Positions 45,126-54,391 of a stretch of DNA of 64,000 nucleotides are shown here, piece by piece; position 1 is the stretch's first letter; every line of letters starts with the position of its first letter. This DNA is from Nitratireductor thuwali. Its GTDB lineage: Bacteria; Pseudomonadota; Alphaproteobacteria; Rhizobiales; Rhizobiaceae. The notes under the pieces are model-generated. The model did no database searches and was not told the DNA's origin. It worked only from the letters and a program-made list of their open reading frames with translations. The stretch is from the NCBI RefSeq assembly GCF_036621415.1, contig NZ_CP030941.1:496001-560000 (forward strand). The letters run 5' to 3'. A program made the position numbers and the translations under genes.

Positions 45126-45533
45126 CTACCGATCGGCATCGAACCGCTCCCGCGCTTGCCTCACCTTCCCGTGATTGCGTTCGGCCCACTGCACCAGCGC
45201 GTGAAGCGGCTCGAACAGCGAGCGGCCGAGATCGGTAAGGCTGTATTCCACGCTCGGCGGCGTGGTGGGAAAGACCTCGCGATGCACATAGCCGTCGCGC
45301 TGCAGATCGCGGAGCGTCTGGGTGAGCATGCGCTGGGAGATGTCCGGCACCAGCCGCCGCAGCGCGCCGAAGCGATAGGGCTGCTCGGCCAGCGCGAGCA
45401 TGATCAGCGAGTTCCACTTGCCCCCGATATTGTTGATGACGTCACGCACGGGGCAATCCCCGAGGTTCTGTTCGTTGCCGGCGGCCCTGTACGCTTCCAG
45501 CTTGGCACCCAGATTGATGGGCTTGGCATCCAT
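45126..45533 (-). CDS. HxlR-family winged-helix regulator (QorR-like)
   Basis: The 135-aa product is a winged helix: [22 protein letters not shown] at the start of the domain, [20 protein letters not shown] recognition region, and the wing [11 protein letters not shown] Cys (D-C-P-V) near residue 27 matches the redox-sensing Cys of QorR/YodB-type HxlR regulators. GGAGGCGACAT before the ATG at 45533 fixes the start. It is divergent from the QorB-like gene, the same layout as E. coli ytfH/ytfG. Confidence 0.87.
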   Translation of the reverse strand: MDAKPINLGAKLEAYRAAGNEQNLGDCPVRDVINNIGGKWNSLIMLALAEQPYRFGALRRLVPDISQRMLTQTLRDLQRDGYVHREVFPTTPPSVEYSLTDLGRSLFEPLHALVQWAERNHGKVRQARERFDADR

Positions 45534-45571
45534 ATGTCGCCTCCAGTCGGGACAGATCGGAGGTGGTTCCC

Positions 45572-45660
45572 ATTCGGTAACCACCGGGGCGAAAACTGCC
45601 TTCTTTACGGCAGTTCGGTTATACCTATTTTAGCCCTGCTCTCAAAAAGAGACAACCGAA
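45572..45660. promoter_or_regulatory. Divergent promoter region with inverted repeats (HxlR/QorB-like)
   Basis: Two inverted repeats occupy the 146-bp gap. GGTGGTT (45572-45578)/AACCACC (45589-45595) are ten bases apart. TTCGGTT (45614-45620)/AACCGAA (45654-45660) are wider spaced. These are the best candidates for HxlR binding sites that would control both divergent genes. Confidence 0.55.
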
Positions 45661-45679
45661 TTGATATTGGGATTGGAAC

Positions 45680-46576
45680 ATGAACAAGATACTTATCACC
45701 GGCGCTTCGGGACAATTGGGCGGTCTCGTCGTGAAACATCTGCTCGAAACGGAAAACGTATCCCCGACCCGGCTCATCGCCGGCTCCCGCGATCCGTCGA
45801 AGTTGAGCGCTCTGGCCGCAAGGGGCGTGGAGACGGCCAAGGTGGATTTCGACGATCCAGAGAGCCTGATGGAAGCATTCGGCCAGGCCGACACGGCGCT
45901 GATCATCTCGACGGATGCGCTCGACGAACCCGGCAAGCGCCTGCGCCAGCACAAGGCGGCGGTGGAAGCGGCGGCAAAGGCCGGCGTCAAGCATCTGGCC
46001 TACACGTCGATGCCCCGGCCGGAGCCTGGCAACCCCGTCCTGTTCGCGCCCGATCACCACGGCACCGAGCAGACGCTGAAAGCGTCCGGTATTCCCTATA
46101 CGATCTTCCGCAACAGCTGGTACCAGGAAAATCTGCTGATGAGCCTGCCCAAGGCGATCCAGTCGGGCACCTGGTATACATCCGCCGGGGACGGAAAGAC
46201 CGCCCATATCGCCCGGGACGACGCGGCACGCGCCATCGCCGCCTCCCTGGCCAAGGGACCGGTCGCCAACACGACCTATACGCTGACCGGCGCGAAGGCA
46301 TACACGAATGCCGAAATCGCGGCACTGGCGGCCGAAGCCACCGGCAAGCCCGTCAATGTGGTGAATTTGAGCGACGAGGCTCTTGCCGACGGCATGAAGG
46401 CGGCCGGCGTACCGGAGGCCTTCGTCCCGCTGCTCGTCTCCTTCGAGGCCAATACCCGCGCTGGGGGGCTGGCTGAAGTTACCGGGGACTTCGAACAGCT
46501 GACGGGCAGGCAGCCGAAGCCGCTCACGGCTTTCCTGGAGGAAAGCAAGGCGCTTCTTTCCGGCGCCGCCGGGTAA
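45680..46576 (+). CDS. NmrA/SDR-type NAD(P)-binding protein, quinone reductase QorB-like
   Basis: The 298-aa product starts I-L-I-T-G-A-S-G-Q-L-G-G, an atypical SDR motif (GxxGxxG), with S-T-D-A-L-D and N-S-W-Y-Q-E-N-L-L as in E. coli QorB (YtfG), an NADPH quinone oxidoreductase. The divergent HxlR regulator matches the E. coli ytfG/ytfH pair. It may detoxify quinones or reactive electrophiles. Start and length are as expected. Confidence 0.85.
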   Translation: MNKILITGASGQLGGLVVKHLLETENVSPTRLIAGSRDPSKLSALAARGVETAKVDFDDPESLMEAFGQADTALIISTDALDEPGKRLRQHKAAVEAAAKAGVKHLAYTSMPRPEPGNPVLFAPDHHGTEQTLKASGIPYTIFRNSWYQENLLMSLPKAIQSGTWYTSAGDGKTAHIARDDAARAIAASLAKGPVANTTYTLTGAKAYTNAEIAALAAEATGKPVNVVNLSDEALADGMKAAGVPEAFVPLLVSFEANTRAGGLAEVTGDFEQLTGRQPKPLTAFLEESKALLSGAAG

Positions 46577-46619
46577 ACCAGCCCCGCCGTGAGCGTTATC
46601 CTGCCGCTCGCGGCGGCCA

Positions 46620-46770
46620 AGGGCCGCTATAGCATTTTGCAGTCAGGTGGTTCCACCTGACGTCCGCATAAATGCGGAAAACAAAGAGATAGAGCGTCCT
46701 TGTGTAGCGTCCGAATGGACGCACGGCGCTCTGGATCAGCTCACCGTTTCCCAGAAGCGCCGAGCTGATC
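46620..46770. repeat. Intergenic palindromic repeat cluster
   Basis: The gap between the QorB-like gene and pdxJ holds several palindromes: TCAGGTGG-TT-CCACCTGA, TCCGCAT/ATGCGGA, GCGTCC/GGACGC and GATCAGCTC (46734-46742)/GAGCTGATC (46762-46770), the last touching the pdxJ stop. Such mosaics recur in Hyphomicrobiales genomes, often with the A-A-C-A-A-A-G-A-G-A-T-A-G-A-G-C core seen here. They may end transcripts or stabilise mRNA. Confidence 0.7.
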
Positions 46771-47516
46771 TAGCCCTTGCACGCTCGCAGGAACCGCCGC
46801 ACCGTCTCGGCCATGCCATGCTCCAGCGCGTCGGCGGTCAGCCCGTGGCCAATGGAGACCTCCGCCAGTGCAGGTATCCGCTTCGCGATCGCCGGCAGAT
46901 TGTCAACGGTAAGGTCATGGCCTGCATTGACGCCAAGGCCGAAACCGGCGGCAAGCCGGGCCGTTTCCGCGAGCTTTTCCAGCTCGATAGCGGCTTTTGC
47001 GGAATCATCGAAGCAAGCGCCGTAGGGGCCCGTGTAAAGCTCGACGCGATCCGCTCCCGTCTCGCGCGCGGCAGCAAGCTCATCCTCCGGCGCATCGGGA
47101 TCGCAGAACAAGGACACGCGAAAACCTTGCCTTTTCAGGCGCTGGACCACGGGCTTCAGAAATCCGAGCCGCTCGCGGAAAGGCCAGCCATGATCGGAGG
47201 TCGCCTGGGAGGGATCGTCTGGCACCAGCGTCACCTGGTCGGGTTGATGCTCTTCCACCAGCGCCAGGAAGGCCTCGCTCGGATAGCCCTCGATGTTGAA
47301 TTCGGCCTGGTGGAAGGCATCATCGATGAGCGCCCTGAGTACCGGCAGGTCCGAAAAGCGGATATGGCGCTCGTCCGGCCGCGGGTGTACCGTCAGACCA
47401 TGCGCGCCGGCCTCGAGCGCGATACGTCCGAGACCCGCCACGCTGGGCCAAGGCAGATCGCGGCGGTTGCGCAGCATGGCTATGGCATTGAGATTCACGG
47501 AAAGCTTGGCCGGCAT
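46770..47516 (-). CDS. pdxJ: Pyridoxine 5'-phosphate synthase
   Basis: The 248-aa product is a TIM barrel with the PdxJ pattern: [12 protein letters not shown], the sequence [27 protein letters not shown], and [10 protein letters not shown]. It condenses 1-deoxy-xylulose-5-phosphate with 3-amino-1-hydroxyacetone phosphate to pyridoxine-5-phosphate. The length is normal. No partner genes lie next to it. Confidence 0.95.
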   Translation of the reverse strand: MPAKLSVNLNAIAMLRNRRDLPWPSVAGLGRIALEAGAHGLTVHPRPDERHIRFSDLPVLRALIDDAFHQAEFNIEGYPSEAFLALVEEHQPDQVTLVPDDPSQATSDHGWPFRERLGFLKPVVQRLKRQGFRVSLFCDPDAPEDELAAARETGADRVELYTGPYGACFDDSAKAAIELEKLAETARLAAGFGLGVNAGHDLTVDNLPAIAKRIPALAEVSIGHGLTADALEHGMAETVRRFLRACKG

Positions 47517-47622
47517 GGAGATTCCTGACTTGGCAGTTGCCGCACCCTATACAGGGTTTCACGGAACTGACAGGTCCACATCACGTTGAACAGGATGACA
47601 GGAGGGAGCGCGGAGACGAGCC

Positions 47623-48030
47623 ATGCTGATCAACGAGACACCACCCAGCATCCGCCGCATCGACACCAGCCGCGACGACGCCTATGCCTTCGAGGTGACG
47701 GGCCACATCACCGCATCCGACATCGAGAACATGTATGGGCTCCTGGAGGGAGCCTACCTGCTGCACGAGAAGATCGATCTCATCGTCATCATACACGACT
47801 ATGAAGGCTTCGACTGGAGCGCGGCCCTGAGGGAAAAGTCCATGCTTGGCAAAACCCACGCTCTCAAGCACATCCGGAAATATGCGGTCGTGGGCGGGCC
47901 ATCCTGGATGGGGCCTACCATGGCTGTCTTGAGGCCGTTCTTCTCCATGGAGATGAGGCATTTCGATCTGGAGCAGCAGAACGAGGCCTGGGACTGGCTG
48001 CAAGCCGAGCCCGCACCGCCCGAAGTCTAG
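47623..48030 (+). CDS. SpoIIAA-like (STAS-fold) protein
   Basis: The 135-aa product has the SpoIIAA-like fold typical of DUF3478: F-E-V-T-G-H-I-T-A-S-D-I-E-N, K-I-D-L-I-V-I-I-H-D-Y-E-G-F-D-W-S-A, H-I-R-K-Y-A-V-V-G-G-P and W-L. Family structures resemble anti-sigma-factor antagonists and lipid-binding proteins, but the role is not known. No signal peptide. The start is ATG after GACGAGCC. Confidence 0.82.
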   Translation: MLINETPPSIRRIDTSRDDAYAFEVTGHITASDIENMYGLLEGAYLLHEKIDLIVIIHDYEGFDWSAALREKSMLGKTHALKHIRKYAVVGGPSWMGPTMAVLRPFFSMEMRHFDLEQQNEAWDWLQAEPAPPEV

Positions 48031-48120
48031 GCCGGCCAAGCGGCTCGACGCGGCAGCTCCAAGTCCGTCGTCCGCCGATCCAGCAAGATTGATAGATCCT
48101 GACTCCAGGCGCAGGACCGA

Positions 48121-49248
48121 TCAACGCACGATCGTCAGCCGCTCGGCAGCGCGTGTGATCCCCGTATAGAGCCAGCGCTGGCGCGTGTCGCGAAAGGCAA
48201 AGCTTTCGTCGAACAGAACCACATTGTTCCACTGGGAGCCCTGCGCCTTGTGCACCGTCAGTGCATAGCCGAAGTCGAAATCGTCGTAGCGCTTCTTGGT
48301 CTGCCACGGAATATCGCCCTCCGGGTTCTCGAACACGGCCTTCAGGAGCTTGATCTTGGCCACGCCCCGGTCCGGATCGTCCTCCTCCGGCGCGACCAGA
48401 AGGTTGATGCCGGGTTTCACGGTCTCCTTCGACGAGGTCATCACCTTCCACAGTGATCCGTTGAGAAGCCCTTTCGCCGGATCGTTGCGCAGGCACACGA
48501 GCTTGTCGCCCGCCTGGGGATACATCGCATCGAAGCCTTTCAGTTCGCGCAGGCGCTGGTTGTAGCGCCGCCGCGTCCTGTTCGTGCCGACCAAGACCTG
48601 ATCGGCCGCCAGCACCAAGTCGCGGTCAACGTCCGCCTTGGCGATGACCTGCGCCGTTCCGTAGTCGCCAAGCATGAACTCCCGCCCCTCGCGCACATCG
48701 AGCGCGAGCTGGATGATGGGATTGTCGCGGGCCTGGCGGTGGATTTCGGTCAACAGGTGATCCGGCTCATGCTCGGTGAAGAAGCCGCCGCCCGAGATCG
48801 GCGGAAGCTGCCCCGGATCGCCCAGCACGAGGATCGGCGTGCCGAAGGACAGGAGATCCCGCCCCAGCGCCTCGTCGACCATCGAACACTCGTCGATGAT
48901 CACCAGCTTGGCCTTCGATATGGGGCTCTGGCGGTTGAGCGAGAAGGTCGGCGACATGGAGGTCTTGCCGGTGATCTCATCCTCGACCTGCTCCTCGCCG
49001 CGCGGCCGGTAGATCAGCGAGTGAATGGTGCGGGCATTGCTCGCGCCCTTCGAGCGCAGCACCTGGGCGGCCTTGCCCGTGAAGGCGGCAAACTGCACGT
49101 CGCCGTCGACATGTTCGGCAAAGTAGCGCGCCAGCGTGGTCTTGCCGGTCCCCGCATAGCCGAACAGGCGGAAGACCTGGGTGCTCCCGTCCCTCAGCCA
49201 GCGCGACACGGCCTTCAGGGCCTCATCCTGTTGCGGCGAAAAATCCAT
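48121..49248 (-). CDS. RecD/Dda-type superfamily 1 DNA helicase
   Basis: The 375-aa product is a compact SF1B helicase. G-Y-A-G-T-G-K-T-T-L-A is the Walker A (about residue 30), V-I-I-D-E-C-S-M is Walker B, L-G-D-P-G-Q-L-P-P is motif III, and L-T-V-H-K-A-Q-G-S-Q and Y-T-G-I-T-R-A-A are the motifs V/VI of UvrD/RecD C-terminal domains. It lacks the long N-terminal part of RecD, so it resembles phage T4 Dda or RecD-like single-gene helicases. Its biological role is unclear. The ATG at 49248 is preferred; the upstream frame start at 49284 adds twelve residues. Confidence 0.88.
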   Translation of the reverse strand: MDFSPQQDEALKAVSRWLRDGSTQVFRLFGYAGTGKTTLARYFAEHVDGDVQFAAFTGKAAQVLRSKGASNARTIHSLIYRPRGEEQVEDEITGKTSMSPTFSLNRQSPISKAKLVIIDECSMVDEALGRDLLSFGTPILVLGDPGQLPPISGGGFFTEHEPDHLLTEIHRQARDNPIIQLALDVREGREFMLGDYGTAQVIAKADVDRDLVLAADQVLVGTNRTRRRYNQRLRELKGFDAMYPQAGDKLVCLRNDPAKGLLNGSLWKVMTSSKETVKPGINLLVAPEEDDPDRGVAKIKLLKAVFENPEGDIPWQTKKRYDDFDFGYALTVHKAQGSQWNNVVLFDESFAFRDTRQRWLYTGITRAAERLTIVR

Positions 49249-49389
49249 GAATGGTGAAGAACAGGATTCGACAGCCGTATGCAAGGCGTGTTCGGGGCGG
49301 CGGGCGCCGGCTTGGCATGAACGGGTATCTTTACGGGATGTAAGGCGGCAACGGTGTATCAGAGGCAGGCAACCATCGGGAGCACGGAT

Positions 49390-51237
49390 ATGAGGCGACT
49401 GACCTTGATCGTCGGGCTTATGACCGCCGCGGCGGCGGGGCTCCTGCTGCTGATGGCGGCCAATCGCCCGGAGGAAGCAGCCGCGTCACGGCCCCGTCTG
49501 CAGGTCAACCAGCTCGGCTACCTGCCCGACGGCCCCAAGCGCGCAACCCTGATCACGCAGGAGCAAAACCCGGTGGAATGGTGGCTGACTGCCGCCGACG
49601 GAACCATGGTGTCCCGCGGCTGGACGCGGGCGGCGGGCATCGATCCAACATCACGACGCAACGTCCACATTGTCGATTTTTCCGAGGTCGACGCCGAGGG
49701 CAAGGGCTTTCGCCTGCACGGCAGCGGCGAAAAGAGCCGGACGTTCGCCATCGCGCCCGGCATCTACAGGCCGCTCGCCCTCGACGCCGTCAACTATTTC
49801 TATCCGGTCCGCTCCGGCGTCGCCGTCGACGGCGCGATCGCCGGTGAAGCCTATGCACGCCCTGCCGGCCACACCGCCAGCCCGGCTGAAGGCCGGATCA
49901 ACAAGGGCGACCGCGATGTCTCCTGCATGCCGGCGGAGCTGGCCGCCGAGGCCTATGGAGAACCCTGGACCTGCAGCTACCGGCTCGACGTCGCCGGCGG
50001 CTGGTACGACGCCGGCGACCACGGCAAATATGTCGTCACTGGCGGCATCTCGGCGGCCCAGCTCATGCAGGCCTACGAGCGCAGCCTCCATGTCGAGGGC
50101 GCGGCAAAGGATCTCTACGCCGACGGCTCGCTGACGCTGCCGGAGACGGCAAACGGCGTTCCGGACATTCTCGACGAAGCCCGATGGGAGCTGGAGTTTC
50201 TGCTGAGGATGCAGGTTCCCGAAGGACATCCGCTCGCCGGCATGGCGCATCACAAAATCCACGACGACGCATGGACCGGGCTGCCCCTCTTGCCGCACGA
50301 GGACCCGCGCCCGCGCTACCTCCATCGCCCCTCCACCGCCGCGACCTTGAACCTTGCCGCCGCGGCAGCCCAGGGCGCGCGCCTGTTCAAGCCGTACGAC
50401 CGGGCCTTCTCCAAGACCTTGCTGGATGCGGCCGAGCGTGCATGGCAGGCGGCGGGCGAAAACCCGGAGCTGCTGGCTCCGCCATCGGACAATCAAGGCG
50501 GCGGCGCCTATGACGATGCCGGTGTCGACGACGAGTTCTTCTGGGCGGCCGCAGAACTCTTCATCACCACCGGCAAGCAGGAATATCGCGAGGCCGTCAC
50601 GGCATCGCGCTTCTTCGAGAACGCGGGACTAGGTGACGCCGGATTCGACTGGGCGAACGTCGCCGCGCTCGGCACGCTCTCGCTGAGCCTGGTGCCGAAC
50701 GGGCTGGCCACCGGCGAGACCGCCCGCCAGCGCGACGCGGTGATCGAGGCGGCGGAGACCTATCTGGCGCGTTGGAAAGATCGCGCCTTCGGCCAGCTCT
50801 ATGCGCCGGAGGACGGCAAATATGGCTGGGGCTCCAATCATCTGATGGCGCAGATCGGAACCGTTCTGGCCCGTGCCTACGATTATACCGGCGATGCCCG
50901 TTTCCGGGATGCGGCGATCGAAGGCGCCGACTATCTTCTGGGCCGCAATGCCCTCGGCCAGTCCTATGTCACCGGATACGGCACCGATTATTCCAGGAAC
51001 CAGCATTCACGATGGTTCGCCCGGCAGCTCGACCCTGCCCTGCCCGAACCGCCCGACGGGGCGCTAGCGGGCGGGCCGAACGCCTATCTGCAGGACGAGA
51101 TGGCGAGGCAAGCGCGTTCAGGTTGCGCGCCGCAGGAATGCTATCTGGACGACATCCACAGTTGGTCCACCAACGAGATCACCATCAACTGGAATGCGGC
51201 CCTTGCCCAATATGCCGCCTTCCTTGCCGAGCAGTAG
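49390..51237 (+). CDS. Glycoside hydrolase family 9 protein (cellulase-like)
   Basis: The 615-aa product has a signal peptide or anchor (T-L-I-V-G-L-M-T-A-A-A-A-G-L-L-L-L-M), an Ig-like CelD_N domain (about 34-140, starting L-Q-V-N-Q-L-G-Y-L-P) and an (alpha/alpha)6 GH9 barrel. D-A-G-D-H-G-K-Y-V carries the two catalytic-base aspartates. S-T-N-E-I-T-I-N-W-N-A near the end holds the acid Glu. GH9 enzymes are mostly endoglucanases. The product is probably periplasmic or membrane-anchored. It is unusual in this group; no cellulose-binding module is visible. Confidence 0.88.
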   Translation: MRRLTLIVGLMTAAAAGLLLLMAANRPEEAAASRPRLQVNQLGYLPDGPKRATLITQEQNPVEWWLTAADGTMVSRGWTRAAGIDPTSRRNVHIVDFSEVDAEGKGFRLHGSGEKSRTFAIAPGIYRPLALDAVNYFYPVRSGVAVDGAIAGEAYARPAGHTASPAEGRINKGDRDVSCMPAELAAEAYGEPWTCSYRLDVAGGWYDAGDHGKYVVTGGISAAQLMQAYERSLHVEGAAKDLYADGSLTLPETANGVPDILDEARWELEFLLRMQVPEGHPLAGMAHHKIHDDAWTGLPLLPHEDPRPRYLHRPSTAATLNLAAAAAQGARLFKPYDRAFSKTLLDAAERAWQAAGENPELLAPPSDNQGGGAYDDAGVDDEFFWAAAELFITTGKQEYREAVTASRFFENAGLGDAGFDWANVAALGTLSLSLVPNGLATGETARQRDAVIEAAETYLARWKDRAFGQLYAPEDGKYGWGSNHLMAQIGTVLARAYDYTGDARFRDAAIEGADYLLGRNALGQSYVTGYGTDYSRNQHSRWFARQLDPALPEPPDGALAGGPNAYLQDEMARQARSGCAPQECYLDDIHSWSTNEITINWNAALAQYAAFLAEQ

Positions 51238-51254
51238 GCTACCTCGCCGCCGCG

Positions 51255-51851
51255 TCAGCGAAGCATCGGCCAGAGCGTGGCCGCCAGGGCCAGGCCCATG
51301 GCGATGTTGAACCATTTGAGCCGGACCGGATCGGACAGGTAGCCGCGCAAAGCCGTGCCGAAACCGGCCCATACCGAGACGCTGGGAAAATTGACGATCA
51401 CGAAGGCGGCCGCCACCAGAACGACCGAGAGGAAAGGGGCGTCCGGGCTGGTGTAGAGTGCCATCGCCGTCACCGCCATCACCCATGCTTTGGGATTGAC
51501 CCACTGGAATGCGGCCGCCTCGACAAACCGCATCGGCCGTGCGCCGCCGCCGGCGGACTGGCCGAGCGTTCGCGACGCGGCGATGCGCCAGGCGAGGTAG
51601 AGCAGATATGCGCCGCCCGCAATCTTCAGAGCCAGATGCAGTTCCGGATAGGCTTTGAGCACGGCACCCAGGCCGAAACCCACCGCCAGAAGCAGCGAGC
51701 AGAACCCGCCGGCGATGCCGAACATGTGCGGAACCGTCCGGCGAAACCCGAAATTGACGCCCGACGCCAGCAGCATGAAGTTGTTCGGCCCGGGCGTCAC
51801 CGACGAGACGAAGGCGAATATCACCACCGCAATGAACACTTCGAGTGACAT
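51255..51851 (-). CDS. LysE/RhtB-family amino-acid exporter
   Basis: The 198-aa product has six hydrophobic helices and the family signature V-T-P-G-P-N-N-F-M-L at about residues 18-27, with F-Q-W-V-N-P-K-A-W in the second half. LysE-type proteins export basic, neutral or branched amino acids. It lies 60 bp after ilvH on the same strand and convergent with the GH9 gene. The operon position behind ilvB-ilvH suggests it exports branched-chain amino acids or a precursor; this is inference. Confidence 0.88.
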   Translation of the reverse strand: MSLEVFIAVVIFAFVSSVTPGPNNFMLLASGVNFGFRRTVPHMFGIAGGFCSLLLAVGFGLGAVLKAYPELHLALKIAGGAYLLYLAWRIAASRTLGQSAGGGARPMRFVEAAAFQWVNPKAWVMAVTAMALYTSPDAPFLSVVLVAAAFVIVNFPSVSVWAGFGTALRGYLSDPVRLKWFNIAMGLALAATLWPMLR

Positions 51852-51911
51852 GGGATATCTCCCGTTGGAGCGCCTGCGTCGCGCGGGCCGAAAGCGGCGG
51901 GCAGCCCGCGG

Positions 51912-52484
51912 CTACATCCCCTCCGGCCCCCGGTTCATCGCCGCCACTCCGGTGCGACAGACCTCGACCAGGCCGAGCGGCTTCATGATCGCGATGAACT
52001 GCTCGATCTTAGAGACCCGCCCGGTGATCTCAAAGATGAAATGCTCCGTATTTGCATCGATGACCTGGGCGCGGAAGGCATCGGCAAGGCGCAGCGTTTC
52101 CACCCGGTCCTCGCCCTTGCCGCTCACCTTCACCAACGCCAGCTCGCGCTCCAGCGGCCTGTCGTGACCGCGCTCCCTCGCGACGACGGACAGGTCGACC
52201 ACGCGGTGCACCGGCACGATGCGCTCGAGCTGGTGCTTGATCTGCATGAGCGTGTGCGGCGTGCCTCGCGTAACGATGGTGATGCGCGACAGATGTCGTT
52301 CGTGCTCGGTCTCCGAGACGGTGAGGCTGTCGATATTATATCCCCGCCCGGAAAACAGCCCGATGACCCGCGCGAGCACCCCCGGCTCGTTGTCGACAAG
52401 CACCGACAGGGTCCGCGTCTCGTTGCGTTCGGTTTCCTGGGTGATGAAATAGGCGGAGCCTGTGGGCTGGTGCTGGGCGTTCAT
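51912..52484 (-). CDS. ilvH: Acetolactate synthase small (regulatory) subunit
   Basis: The 190-aa product has an N-terminal ACT domain (L-S-V-L-V-D-N-E-P-G-V-L-A-R-V-I-G-L-F-S-G-R-G-Y-N, residues about 26-90) that binds valine, and an ALS_ss_C domain after it. It activates IlvB and gives feedback control. It lies 57 bp downstream of ilvB. Confidence 0.95.
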   Translation of the reverse strand: MNAQHQPTGSAYFITQETERNETRTLSVLVDNEPGVLARVIGLFSGRGYNIDSLTVSETEHERHLSRITIVTRGTPHTLMQIKHQLERIVPVHRVVDLSVVARERGHDRPLERELALVKVSGKGEDRVETLRLADAFRAQVIDANTEHFIFEITGRVSKIEQFIAIMKPLGLVEVCRTGVAAMNRGPEGM

Positions 52485-52541
52485 TCTTGATTCTCTTTAT
52501 CGGCTTCAGCTTGTAATCGTTTAAAGGAAAAGGAGAATCGC

Positions 52542-54344
52542 TCAAACGAGCGATCTGCCCTTCGCATCGATGGCGTTGGCGACAGCCTCATCCGTCGCCT
52601 CGTCGGGCAGCAGCATCTCGTTATGCGCCTTGCCTGAGGGGATCATCGGAAAGCAGTTGGCAAGGTTGGCCACGCGGCAGTCGAAGATGACCGGCAAATC
52701 CACCTCGATCATTTCGCGGATGGCGTCGTCCAGCTCCGCCGGCTTCTCGCATCGGATGCCGTGACCGCCATAGGCTTCGGCCAGCTTCACGAAGTCCGGC
52801 AGCGCTTCCGTGTAAGAATGGGAAAGCCGGTTGCCGTGAAGGAGCTGCTGCCACTGGCGCACCATGCCCATATACTGGTTGTTGAGGATGAATATCTTGA
52901 TCGGCGCCCGGTGCTGCACCGCCGCGCTCATCTCCTGCATCGTCATCAGCACCGAAGCGTCGCCAGCAATGTCGATGACGAGCGCGTTGGGATGGGCGAT
53001 CTGCACGCCGAGCGCGGCCGGCAGACCATAGCCCATCGTGCCGAGCCCGCCGGAGGTCATCCAGCGGTTGGGCGCTTCGAAGCCGAAATGCTGGGCCGCC
53101 CACATCTGGTGCTGGCCGACCTCGGTGGTGATGTAGACGTCGTGCTCCTTCGTCAGCTCATAGAGCCGCTGCACCGCATATTGAGGCATGATGACGTCGT
53201 CGCTCGGCTTATAGGCCAGCGAGTCGCGCGCGCGCCATTTCTCGATCTGCTCCCACCAGGGCCGCAGCCCGGTCTTGTCGGCCTTGGCGCCAGCGCGCCA
53301 CAGCCGCACGAGATCTTCCAGGACGCGCCCGCAATCGCCGAGGATCGGCACTTCCACGGGCACGTTCTTGTTGATCGAAGAGGGATCGATGTCGATGTGG
53401 ATCTTACGTGAATCGGGCGAGAACGCATCGAGCCGACCGGTAATGCGGTCGTCGAAGCGCGCGCCGATACAAAGCATCACATCGCAGTCATGCATGGCCA
53501 TGTTGGCCTCGTACGTGCCGTGCATGCCGAGCATGCCCAGCCAGTTCTTGCCGGAGGCGGGGTATGCGCCAAGGCCCATCAGGGTCGAGGTGATGGGAAA
53601 TCCCGTCAATTCCACCAGCTCCCGCAACAGATGGCTCGCCTCGGGCCCGGCGCTGATCACGCCGCCGCCCGAATAGATGACCGGCTTCTTGGCGCCGGCC
53701 ATGAGCTCGATCGCCCGTTTGATCTGCTCCTGGTCGCCCTGGAGTCGGGGCTGATAGCTGGTGCGCGGCGCGGTCTGCGGAGAGGTATAGGCGCCCCTGG
53801 CAAACTGGACGTCCTTGGGAATATCCACGACGACCGGCCCCGGCCGGCCCGTCTGCGCCACATGGAAGGCTTCATGCAGAACGCCCGCCAGCTGGTTGAC
53901 GTCCCGCACCAGCCAATTGTGCTTGGTGCAAGGCCGCGTGATGCCGACCGTGTCGCACTCCTGGAACGCGTCGGAGCCGATGAGCGAGGTCGGAACCTGC
54001 CCGGTGATGCACACCAGGGGAATGGAGTCCATCAAGGCGTCCTGCAGGGCCGTCACGGCATTGGTGGCGCCGGGCCCGGACGTTACCAGCATAACGCCGG
54101 CCTTGCCCGTTGAGCGGGCATAGCCCTCGGCCGCGTGGCCGGCCCCCTGCTCGTGGCGCACCAAAATGTGCTGGACGTCCTCCTGCTGGAAAAGCTCGTC
54201 ATAGATCGGGAGCACCGCGCCGCCGGGATAACCGAAGACGTGCTCGACGCCGTTGTCCCTCAAGGCCTGCACCACCATCTCGGCGCCCGTCATCTGATTG
54301 ATTGTGGCTTCATGGCTTTGTCGCTCAAGCGCTTGCCCGGTCAT
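52542..54344 (-). CDS. ilvB: Acetolactate synthase large (catalytic) subunit
   Basis: The 600-aa product is a thiamine-pyrophosphate enzyme. V-F-G-Y-P-G-G-A-V-L-P-I-Y-D near residue 36, R-H-E-Q-G-A-G-H-A-A-E-G-Y with the catalytic Glu, M-G-L-G-A-Y-P in the FAD domain, and G-D-A-S-V-L-M-T with I-L-N-N-Q-Y-M-G-M-V binding TPP. It joins two pyruvates, or pyruvate and 2-oxobutyrate. Control is by the upstream leader-peptide attenuator (54392-54501). The first ATG is used. Confidence 0.97.
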   Translation of the reverse strand: MTGQALERQSHEATINQMTGAEMVVQALRDNGVEHVFGYPGGAVLPIYDELFQQEDVQHILVRHEQGAGHAAEGYARSTGKAGVMLVTSGPGATNAVTALQDALMDSIPLVCITGQVPTSLIGSDAFQECDTVGITRPCTKHNWLVRDVNQLAGVLHEAFHVAQTGRPGPVVVDIPKDVQFARGAYTSPQTAPRTSYQPRLQGDQEQIKRAIELMAGAKKPVIYSGGGVISAGPEASHLLRELVELTGFPITSTLMGLGAYPASGKNWLGMLGMHGTYEANMAMHDCDVMLCIGARFDDRITGRLDAFSPDSRKIHIDIDPSSINKNVPVEVPILGDCGRVLEDLVRLWRAGAKADKTGLRPWWEQIEKWRARDSLAYKPSDDVIMPQYAVQRLYELTKEHDVYITTEVGQHQMWAAQHFGFEAPNRWMTSGGLGTMGYGLPAALGVQIAHPNALVIDIAGDASVLMTMQEMSAAVQHRAPIKIFILNNQYMGMVRQWQQLLHGNRLSHSYTEALPDFVKLAEAYGGHGIRCEKPAELDDAIREMIEVDLPVIFDCRVANLANCFPMIPSGKAHNEMLLPDEATDEAVANAIDAKGRSLV

Positions 54345-54391
54345 TGTCTTGGTTCCGTCTCTTTCGGTGCGTCGGTCGGTTTTCGGTCAAT

